64,000 nucleotides of DNA from an uncultured Thermoguttaceae bacterium. Its GTDB lineage: Bacteria > Planctomycetota > Planctomycetia > Pirellulales > Thermoguttaceae. The position numbers were made by a program, and so were the translations under genes. The stretch lies in assembly GCA_938084835.1 (NCBI GenBank), contig CALKER010000008.1, forward strand, positions 1 through 64,000, given 5' to 3'. Under the pieces are notes generated by a model, which was not told the DNA's origin, did no database searches, and was given only the letters and a program-made list of their open reading frames with translations. Below are positions 57,349-64,000 of the stretch, in pieces. Positions within the stretch are counted from its first letter, which is position 1; every line of letters begins with the position of its first letter.

Positions 57349-60096
57349 ATGAGGGTAAATACATTTCAGCTGTGGCTGTTGATGTTGTTGGCGGGTGTTG
57401 TTCTCTTCGCTTTCTGGCTTGAGGATGAGAAGAGTCGTTCCGCGTCGGCAGCGGCGCCGAGTCTTTCAAACCTTGGGCCGATTGTCAACCCAGGCTTCGA
57501 CGAGGATAGCAATCAGGACGGAGTACCCGACGGATGGCAGATAGCTGGCCGAAGTGGGGTGGTACAGTCGCTTCGCCAGGTGGTGGATCCTGAGCGGGGG
57601 AAGGTGGCATGTCTAAGTTGTACCCAATTTGAGCCCGGTTATCCTGACAGTCATGCCATGCTGGCGCAAGTGGGCACGGTAGGGCTACAGAGGGGACAAT
57701 GGTATCGTGTGCGATTGTGGGCCCGTGCGGAACGACTTCTTACTGGCGAAGTGCAAATTGCGATTGCCAACCGTCGTACGTGGCAAGAGACCGGGTTTCG
57801 CGAGGCGTTTACACCCTCCCGCCAATGGGAGCTTGTGGAATTTTATTTTCAGGCCACAACGGATCTTGCCCCCGAGGATAGTCGCCTGCAGATTTGGACC
57901 ACCGGCACAGGCGTGCTTTATGTCGATGACATCTCGCTTGAGCCGGTGGAAAAGTTTCAGCCGGAGCGCTTGCCGCAGGTGTCCTGGATTAATCCAAAGA
58001 ATGCCATCCCTAACAGCAGCTTTGAGGCTGGCGGCGTGGGGTGGGGATGTTTCGCTCCGCGCCTCGGAGGTTGGGGGGCTCATGTGTTCTTTTTGTACGG
58101 CAGGGCCGACACCTCGCGGGCGAGACACGGGAAAACAAGCTGGTACCTCAAGCTCGATTTACGGCAACCGTTGGTGTCTTACTTCGATTATTTCGATCCT
58201 CAAGCCGAGGTGGTTGACTGTCTCCTAGTGGGCCATGAGGGGTGGATCCCCGTGACGCCGGGAAAACAATACGTGTTTGCCTGTTGGGTCACCTCGGAGC
58301 AACCAGAGACACCGATTGTTCTCATGGTGGTTCAGGCGGATGGCCGCCGAATCGAGAAGCGGTTTGTGGCTCAAACGGAGTGGATCCGCTTCCATCTTGC
58401 GTTTACTCCGGAGAAAGAGTTTGTGTGGGTGGGCGTCGGGCCGGACTTGCGCGGAAGCAATCGCTCTCAGGCCGGCGTCTGGGTTGATGCCGTGCAATTT
58501 GCCCAATCCGAGGGCCAACGGCTGGCCGAGGTGCCGTATGAACCTCGGGAAGCGGTGGAAACCTTTGTGGAGACCCCAGCTCAAGGAAACATATTCTTGC
58601 ATCCTGAGGCGGGGTTAGAGGTCACGTGGAAAGCTGTCAACACTTCCGAAGATCCTCAGCAAGTGAAGGGAAAATTATGGATCACCGACTTTCGTGATCG
58701 GCCGGTTTGGGAGCAACTCGTGACGGAGGCGATTCCGGCGGGAAACACCGTGGTGAGAACTTGGTCCCACGTTGTTCCTGGGAAAAAGGGTTTCTATCGC
58801 ATCCATTTTGCCCGGGAAGGGACGGACATCGTTCGCTCGATACGCGCCGCGGTTATCGATCCCGTTGGGGAAGAGCAGGAAACAGCTTTCGGCATGAACC
58901 ACGCATTTGGCTGGCCAGAGCTTTTGTCGTTGGCCCATCGAGCTGGCCTCCGCTGGTGGCGGGATTGGTCCACGCAATGGCGGTTGGTGCAAAAAGAAGA
59001 AGGGCAGCCTTTTGATTTCTCGCTTCCGCGTGTGCAGATCGAGCGTGTCATTAAGGCCGGGGGAAAAGTGGTCATGCTTTTGCCCTTCCCCGGCACGCCA
59101 TGGGCTGTGGATGCCGATCTGGACCGCATTTGGGCAGAAGTCGGGGGAAAGCGTTACCTTGCTGAGCGGCTGCAAATTGCTCAAAAGCCCCGCGATGTGC
59201 GGTTGTTCGGTCAATATGTTCGCGCTGCTGTAGGGTGCTTTTGGCCCGATGTGGAAACAATCGAGGTACTCAACGAGCCGTTGTTTACTACCTACGCCTT
59301 ACCGGCAACTTACGGCCATCGAATGGAGGACTACCTCGAACTTCTCCGGAAGGCTTACCGATCGGCCAAGGCGGTCTCCCCTGATGTTCGAGTTGTGGGG
59401 GGAATTGCCGCACCTCCGGACCACCGTTTTGTTCGGGAATTTCTGGAGAAAGGGGGAGCCGCTTGGTGCGACGTGGTAAATTTACATCTTTATCCACATC
59501 GGGGGGACCCGCTGGCCTACGAGGCCGCTTTTCGCGACCATGCGGAGCTTCTCAAACGTGTGGGACCACAACGGCCTGTGTGGGTAACGGAATTCGGATT
59601 ATATGCGGACGATGATCCGGCGGTACGACCTTTCCGCGTGGGCGATGCCACGATGACTCGCAGTTTGCGCCCCAATGAGCTGCGGGCCAGCATTGATTTG
59701 GTCAAGTTTGCAGCCATGATGCGCGCCTACCAAGTGGAAAAGATTTTTTATCATGCTGGCATTGCCGGGGCATGGAATGCTGATTCCGCGGGCAACATTT
59801 TCTTTGAATACGGAGGCACGCCCCGCAAGATGTTTGCCGCTCAGGCGGTGCTTGCTCGAATGTTCCCGCCCGATCTGCGCTTCGTGCAGCGATGGTCTCA
59901 ACCGGGTGGCGTCGCTGGGTTCGAGTTTATCCATCCACCCACCGGCCAACACGTGGTCGTCCTTTGGGCTGTTGAACCACCCGTATCGTTCACAATTTCC
60001 CCGGAGTGGGAGGGGCTTGATCTTATGGGAAATCGGATTTCCGATCGGGTACTATCGCTTGACGAAGTGCCGATCTATCTCATCCGCAAACCATGA
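57349..60096 (+). CDS. Secreted GH-A glycoside hydrolase (GH39/GH5-like) with carbohydrate-binding modules
   Basis: About 915 residues. A single N-terminal transmembrane/signal segment (FQLWLLMLLAGVVLFAFWL) precedes two beta-sandwich modules (~45-205 and ~215-390) that look like CBM4/CBM9-type domains (NPGFDEDSNQDGVPDGWQ, PNSSFEAGG). A TIM barrel follows with the acid/base E643 in VLNEPLF and the likely nucleophile E748 in VTEFGLY. It would bind and cleave a polysaccharide outside the cytoplasm; the substrate is not shown. The start at 57349 is supported by GGAGGGAG just upstream. It may form a functional group with the adjacent subtilase and DUF1080 protein, but gaps of 250-440 nt separate them. 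Confidence 0.87.
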   Translation: MRVNTFQLWLLMLLAGVVLFAFWLEDEKSRSASAAAPSLSNLGPIVNPGFDEDSNQDGVPDGWQIAGRSGVVQSLRQVVDPERGKVACLSCTQFEPGYPDSHAMLAQVGTVGLQRGQWYRVRLWARAERLLTGEVQIAIANRRTWQETGFREAFTPSRQWELVEFYFQATTDLAPEDSRLQIWTTGTGVLYVDDISLEPVEKFQPERLPQVSWINPKNAIPNSSFEAGGVGWGCFAPRLGGWGAHVFFLYGRADTSRARHGKTSWYLKLDLRQPLVSYFDYFDPQAEVVDCLLVGHEGWIPVTPGKQYVFACWVTSEQPETPIVLMVVQADGRRIEKRFVAQTEWIRFHLAFTPEKEFVWVGVGPDLRGSNRSQAGVWVDAVQFAQSEGQRLAEVPYEPREAVETFVETPAQGNIFLHPEAGLEVTWKAVNTSEDPQQVKGKLWITDFRDRPVWEQLVTEAIPAGNTVVRTWSHVVPGKKGFYRIHFAREGTDIVRSIRAAVIDPVGEEQETAFGMNHAFGWPELLSLAHRAGLRWWRDWSTQWRLVQKEEGQPFDFSLPRVQIERVIKAGGKVVMLLPFPGTPWAVDADLDRIWAEVGGKRYLAERLQIAQKPRDVRLFGQYVRAAVGCFWPDVETIEVLNEPLFTTYALPATYGHRMEDYLELLRKAYRSAKAVSPDVRVVGGIAAPPDHRFVREFLEKGGAAWCDVVNLHLYPHRGDPLAYEAAFRDHAELLKRVGPQRPVWVTEFGLYADDDPAVRPFRVGDATMTRSLRPNELRASIDLVKFAAMMRAYQVEKIFYHAGIAGAWNADSAGNIFFEYGGTPRKMFAAQAVLARMFPPDLRFVQRWSQPGGVAGFEFIHPPTGQHVVVLWAVEPPVSFTISPEWEGLDLMGNRISDRVLSLDEVPIYLIRKP

Positions 60097-60535
60097 GTTT
60101 CCCGCGCGCGTGGATCACGGGATCCGCTGTGGTACGCGGAAATTTCTCCTGGCGAAATCGTAGTACGCAAGAGGTTGCTCTCTTCCCACTTGATGGCCCC
60201 GGATGCGTGTGATCGGGTGATTGCTTTTATCCCCTGGTTGCAGCACGATGAACCCGTGGGTAGGTCCTTAACTGGCATCGGAGCCGGGATTACCTGTCTG
60301 TCTTGGAATGAGCGGATTTGGCCTCCGCATGGTAAAGGGAGAGATGGGCAATGGCACCTTTTGCAGTCGACATGTCGTTCCTGTTGCTATTGAAGCACTT
60401 GCGGGTTAATTTAAGTAGCTTTAAGTAGCGTGTCCGCGAGTCGGGGGTTTTGCAGGTTAAGAATTTCATCAATGAGAATTTCATTTCATCAATGAGAATT
60501 TCATTCCATTAAAGTATTCTGCCGGAGGACGATCC
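60097..60535. other. Intergenic region with two tandem duplications
   Basis: A 439-nt gap on the plus strand before the DUF1080 gene. It includes a 10-bp tandem duplication (60410-60419 and 60420-60429) and a perfect 20-bp tandem duplication (60463-60482 and 60483-60502), just upstream of the start. No ORF is supportable. The A/T-rich repeats lie where a promoter or leader is expected. Confidence 0.5.
60463..60502. repeat. 20-bp perfect tandem duplication upstream of DUF1080 gene
   Basis: Two identical adjacent 20-base units (60463-60482, 60483-60502) within 75 bases of the start codon at 60536. They contain TTTCATCAATGAGAA. Confidence 0.95.
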
Positions 60536-61333
60536 ATGCGAAGGGCGAATACACGCTTTTTTTCGCGAATGAATGCGGTTTCGCGCAGGTTTGTCGTCCT
60601 GGTATTAGTGTTTTCTTTTCCGTGGGTCTGTACAGCGGAGGAACCACCTAGGGATGAAAGCCGAGCGAAACGGCTTTTCGATGGGGTATCGCTAGCCGGA
60701 TGGGTCGTCAAGTGTAAGCCTCAGGATCGGGATAAAAGCGCATATTGGAGGGTTGAGGACGGCGCCATAGTGGCCGAAGTGCTTCCTGGCAGCAAGCATG
60801 ATTATATTTGGCTCGTGACCGAGGAGGAATTCGATGACTTTGAACTGAGGGTGAAGGTGCAGACGTTCTCCACCTCGACAGGCAACAGCGGCATTCAAGT
60901 GCGCAGCCGATATGACGACGAGTCCTATTGGATGGACGGACCGCAAGTGGACATCAACCCGCCTGGCCCGTGGCGATGCGGGTTTATTTACGACGAAACT
61001 CGGGGAGCCCAAGTGTGGCTATGGCCGGACATAGGTCGCCCCGCTAATGCTCGGCCGGAACATGCCCCGGCAGGGTGGCGGTGGTTCCATGCCGATGACC
61101 CTCAGCACCCCGGGGCTTGGAATGAGTTACGGGTCATTTGTCGTGGGCTTCGGATTCAGACTTTTGTAAACGGTATCCCCATAGCCGACTACGATGGGGC
61201 AGGCCGGCTCGATGATGAATACCACCAGCGTCGGAGGGTGGGCCAACGTGGTCACATCGCGCTTCAAATCCACCCCGGCGGAACGATGAAGATCCGCTTT
61301 AAAGATATCTTGCTTCTGCCTTTGGAAAAATAG
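60536..61333 (+). CDS. Secreted DUF1080 / 3-keto-disaccharide hydrolase-like protein
   Basis: A 265-residue exported protein. A signal peptide (RRFVVLVLVFSFPWVCTAEE) precedes a DUF1080 domain, a concanavalin-like jelly roll. Typical features are FDGVSLAGWVVK (~48-59), WRVEDGAIVAE, NSGIQVRSRY (~117-126) and the C-terminal IALQIHPGGTMKIRFKDI. DUF1080 members include enzymes that hydrolyse 3-keto glycosides, and are abundant in planctomycetes. The GGAGG before the ATG is strong. It is likely exported to act on sugar derivatives together with the GH-A proteins, which is inferred. Confidence 0.93.
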   Translation: MRRANTRFFSRMNAVSRRFVVLVLVFSFPWVCTAEEPPRDESRAKRLFDGVSLAGWVVKCKPQDRDKSAYWRVEDGAIVAEVLPGSKHDYIWLVTEEEFDDFELRVKVQTFSTSTGNSGIQVRSRYDDESYWMDGPQVDINPPGPWRCGFIYDETRGAQVWLWPDIGRPANARPEHAPAGWRWFHADDPQHPGAWNELRVICRGLRIQTFVNGIPIADYDGAGRLDDEYHQRRRVGQRGHIALQIHPGGTMKIRFKDILLLPLEK

Positions 61334-61545
61334 GTTGGCTGGCCCTTCGGGCATGACCAGATGACCTAACAAGAATCAGCGAAAGAGCCTAAGGCTATTT
61401 GGGTCGGTGCTTCCGCGGTAACTATTTCTCCTGGTGTTTTCGCGCAGTATGGCTAGATGTTCCGTGCGTGAGATAAAAGGGAGATTTTCGGTCAATCGCG
61501 TCCTAGAACTGGGGTCCGTCAGCTTTCCCGAAACTTGGGAGCGCG

Positions 61546-62712
61546 TTAGTCAGACGGCGGCGGGGTCGTGCTAAGGGATTTCTTCGTAAAGGCTCCGGTG
61601 GACCGGGCCGAGCTGGCTTGGGGTAAAGCTTCCTCCGGTTCGATCAGTTCGTAAAAAACGTTTCTTCGGCGGGGGATAAATCCAGCATCGGCGATGGCCC
61701 CTCTTATCTCCGCCTCCGTGGTGCGGAACCTCACTCCCGTGGCTGCTACCACATTTTCCTCGAGCATCACACTTCCTAAGTCGTTGGCACCGAAGTGAAG
61801 GGCCAGCTGCGCCACCCCAAGCCCCTGAGTAACCCAGCTTGCTTGAATGTTAAGGAAATTGTCGAGGAAAAGCCGGCTGATGGCGAGGGTTCGTAAATAT
61901 TCGGCAGCTCCCACCCGGGGGAGGTTCGCCAGTGCCGTATTTCCAGGCTGAAATGTCCAGGGAATAAAGGCGATAAATCCACCCGTGTCGTCTTGAAGGG
62001 CGCGCAATTGGTGCAGATGTTCAACTCTTTCCCGACGAGTTTCCATATGCCCGAACATCATGGTCGCGGAGCTTCGACCGCCAAGCTCGTGCCAAGTTCG
62101 CATAACCTCCAACCATTCTTGGCTTGAGATCTTCCGCGGGCTAAGGGACTCCCGCAGGCGATCGACAAGGATTTCGGCCCCCCCACCTGGTAAAGTTCCC
62201 AGTCCTGCCTCTCGCAAGCGGAGGAGCACTTCGCGGATGGGCACATTTGCCACGCGGCTTAGATGGGCGATTTCCGGTGGACTGAACCCATGGATGTTGA
62301 TGAGGGGAAATTCTTGCCGAATTCGCCGGAGTAACTCTTCATACCACTCCAGTGGCAAATCGGGATGAAGACCTCCTTGAAGAAGAATTTGGTCGCCCCC
62401 GAGGGCGATGGTCTCCTCAATTTTCCGTCGCAAGGTTTCCCACTCGATCACGTAAGCTTCGGGGCTGTCTTTCTCGCGCCAAAAGGCACAGAAACGGCAC
62501 TGAGAGATGCAGATATTCGTATAGTTAATGTTTCGGTCGACATGATACGTCCGTACACCTGTAGGATGAAGCTCCTCGGTTCGCACCTTGGCTGCCCACC
62601 CCAGAAGAGGAAGCGGGGCATCAAAAAGAGCCTCACTTTCGTCGACACTTAGCCGCCCACCGGCCAAGGCACGCTCGATAATCGCTCGAATTTTGGTGGG
62701 ATCAGTAGCCAT
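61546..62712 (-). CDS. mqnC: Cyclic dehypoxanthine futalosine synthase (menaquinone synthesis)
   Basis: About 388 residues of the radical SAM MqnC family. The Fe-S cluster motif CX3CX2C is at C68, C72 and C75 (CISQCRFCAF). Further conserved segments include NINYTN, LLQGGLHPDLPLEWYE, NIHGFSPPEI, PGGGAEILVDR and WTFQPGNTAL. It converts dehypoxanthine futalosine to its cyclic form in the futalosine pathway. It lies downstream of mqnA on the same strand; the gap is about 115 nt. The ATG at 62712 is chosen. A GTG 78 bases upstream extends the frame but has no ribosome binding site. The C-terminal ~25 residues are variable. Confidence 0.95.
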   Translation of the reverse strand: MATDPTKIRAIIERALAGGRLSVDESEALFDAPLPLLGWAAKVRTEELHPTGVRTYHVDRNINYTNICISQCRFCAFWREKDSPEAYVIEWETLRRKIEETIALGGDQILLQGGLHPDLPLEWYEELLRRIRQEFPLINIHGFSPPEIAHLSRVANVPIREVLLRLREAGLGTLPGGGAEILVDRLRESLSPRKISSQEWLEVMRTWHELGGRSSATMMFGHMETRRERVEHLHQLRALQDDTGGFIAFIPWTFQPGNTALANLPRVGAAEYLRTLAISRLFLDNFLNIQASWVTQGLGVAQLALHFGANDLGSVMLEENVVAATGVRFRTTEAEIRGAIADAGFIPRRRNVFYELIEPEEALPQASSARSTGAFTKKSLSTTPPPSD

Positions 62713-62826
62713 GATTTTCCGACCACCATCAAAGAGGTTACTTCGTCTACGACCATCGACGACATAGGGACGCTGTTTGGCATCTAGCACCCAAGCGGAA
62801 AAAGTCCGTCACTGCCGTCACCTGCC

Positions 62827-63669
62827 TCAACATTTGCCAGTGCCGGTCGGGGGAAGGTGTGGTTCGGGCAGAAGGTGGTGTTTCTCCACCAATAAGCGAA
62901 AGAGTTCCAGTCCTTGCCAGCTCTTGTTATCGAGGTAGAACCACAGATGTTTTTCTAGATACTCTCGGCATTCAGCCTCAGAAAGCCCGGTCGTTGCGGC
63001 GTAGTGGGAGCAAATTTCGCTGGTACGCGCGACGCCAATATCCCGAGCCCGCCTGAGGGCCTCTTCAAGCGGCCTCCAATCCTCCCGGGGCCGGGCCAGC
63101 CAGACAGCAAACACAAAGGGTAAACCGGTCCATAAATACCACTGCTCCCCCAGATCCCACACGAATTCCCAACCGGTGGATGGGGTTTGCATGGCTCGAT
63201 CGCCGATCACAAGTGCTGCGTCGCAGGGGGTCACCTGCGGGCTTCTTTCGAGCTCGAGGGGGACAATTTGTGGACGAATGCCGAATTTTTCCGCAAGCAG
63301 CACTTCCGTCAAAGCGACGCTTGTCCTAGAAGCCACATCGGCCGCGACGGTTTGAACCCGCTCGGGAGGAACCCGTCCAAACAGTTTGACGCTTTCTACT
63401 TTCCCTCGACACGCAACGCATGCGTCCGAGATCAACTGCCACTTGGGGTGGCGAAACCATTCTACCACCGGCACAAGACCGACATCGAGCTCACCCGCTG
63501 CCAACCCATCCGCCAACTGCGCGGGAACCCCCCGACGAAAAATCGCCCCAGGAAGGTACTGGGGTAAATACTCCACTAAGGGTCGGCTATTTAGATAACA
63601 GACCACGCCGATCCTCAGCTGACCGTTATCGTGCTCGGCCTTTTGGGATGAGGATACCTCTTCCGGCAT
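62827..63669 (-). CDS. mqnA: Chorismate dehydratase (futalosine pathway)
   Basis: A 280-residue protein of the MqnA family with a periplasmic-binding-protein fold but no signal peptide. Recognisable segments are IGVVCYLNSRPL (~20-31), LVPVVEW (~65-71) and DAALVIGDRAM. It forms 3-[(1-carboxyvinyl)oxy]benzoate from chorismate in the cytoplasm, the first step of the futalosine menaquinone route, and precedes mqnC. The ATG has a purine-rich GAGGCAGG upstream. The remaining pathway genes (mqnB, mqnD, mqnE) are not in this window. Confidence 0.92.
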   Translation of the reverse strand: MPEEVSSSQKAEHDNGQLRIGVVCYLNSRPLVEYLPQYLPGAIFRRGVPAQLADGLAAGELDVGLVPVVEWFRHPKWQLISDACVACRGKVESVKLFGRVPPERVQTVAADVASRTSVALTEVLLAEKFGIRPQIVPLELERSPQVTPCDAALVIGDRAMQTPSTGWEFVWDLGEQWYLWTGLPFVFAVWLARPREDWRPLEEALRRARDIGVARTSEICSHYAATTGLSEAECREYLEKHLWFYLDNKSWQGLELFRLLVEKHHLLPEPHLPPTGTGKC

Positions 63670-64000
63670 AATCCTGCCTCTTACTTACCGCTTATTTCCC
63701 TCTGGGTAAAAAGTGCGTCTGAAGGGCAAATTCCCCGTCGGCCACAATGCAATCCGCGTTTGTGGCCGAGCCGGGCGAGCTCCGTCGTCCTTTCCCACCA
63801 CTCCCGATCGTCTCAATTTGGGTACGTCGGTGGCCCAAGATTTCGCCGGCGATGTTTCGCTAACAGAAACGCGCCACATTCTTAAAATGGCGTTCTCTCT
63901 GCACACGCGAGGATGTTCCCGTTTTCTAGCATGTTCCATTAAGCGGTTCGGAGCCAACGGATTCGGTCCCAGCGTCAGACGAGCGTCAGACGTTAGTTGT
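63670..64000. other. Window-end noncoding region with degenerate CRISPR repeat
   Basis: A 331-nt stretch upstream of mqnA, open at the right edge. It contains the degenerate repeat copy at 63892-63919 and an 11-bp tandem duplication AGCGTCAGACG (63971-63981, 63982-63992). A further fragment GATGTTTC lies exactly 61 bases before the repeat's GATGTTCC. No gene is seen. Confidence 0.55.
63892..63919 (+). repeat. Solitary degenerate CRISPR repeat
   Basis: A 28-base copy of the CRISPR repeat at 21-903, in the same orientation, with three mismatches (C-to-T at position 7 and an A/G exchange at positions 18-19). It ends in the same GATGTTCC. No intact repeat follows at the expected 61-base spacing. 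Confidence 0.9.

Noticed and set aside
1..64000. tRNA, rRNA, tmRNA or RNase P RNA genes
   Set aside because: No T-arm consensus with a matching acceptor stem, and no conserved core of the other RNAs, was found by eye.
1..64000. Insertion sequences or prophage
   Set aside because: No transposase, integrase or phage structural gene and no long terminal inverted repeats were seen.

Overview
The window reads as chromosomal DNA of a planctomycete, probably a Pirellulales/Thermogutta-like heterotroph. This rests on a DUF1559 protein with a prepilin-type N-terminus, a DUF1080 protein, a LEPR-XLL-like motif at the N-terminus of a giant secreted protease, an ASPIC/UnbV CRTAC1-type lipoprotein, several secreted glycoside-hydrolase-like proteins and an orphan mraZ. 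The lineage is inferred from gene content only; no rRNA or tRNA gene was seen. About a quarter of the window is not covered by a supportable gene, so coding density is low.

Layout. 21-903: trailer end of a type I-E-like CRISPR array (15 repeats, 14 spacers; no cas genes in view). 1187-6168 (minus): a large secreted DUF4091/GH123-like protein and a B12-binding-type radical SAM enzyme. 7608-11653 (minus): a compact type II fatty-acid/polyketide set in the order dehydratase, ketoreductase, enlarged ACP, second dehydratase lacking the catalytic His, and ketosynthase. 12968-14461 (plus): a MurE-like protein that has lost its P-loop. 15096-20883: a secreted protein of unknown function, a sugar-phosphate isomerase/epimerase, a LuxR-type response regulator and the DUF1559 protein. 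22374-29668: an unknown protein, a Tat-exported GH-A hydrolase, a GT9 glycosyltransferase and arginine decarboxylase (speA). 31383-39360: a CRTAC1-like lipoprotein, a GntP permease with a large insertion, a dipeptide epimerase, a secreted PHP phosphoesterase and mraZ. 40675-47621: a duplicated ABC-2 permease, two overlapping CNNM/CorC-type membrane proteins, coaX and an NAD-type isocitrate dehydrogenase. 48050-61333: a Tat-exported DUF362 protein, a 2047-residue subtilase with two P domains, a 915-residue GH39/GH5-like hydrolase and a DUF1080 protein. 61546-63669 (minus): mqnA-mqnC of the futalosine menaquinone route. 63892-63919: a lone degenerate copy of the CRISPR repeat.

Together the genes suggest a polysaccharide-degrading, menaquinone-using heterotroph with much of its coding capacity in exported proteins. 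The least ordinary items are the fab cluster with one intact and one His-to-Gln dehydratase, the ATP-site-less Mur ligase, the orphan mraZ followed by a hairpin- and repeat-rich noncoding stretch, several terminator-like structures with no gene upstream, and the solitary CRISPR repeat 63 kb from the array.
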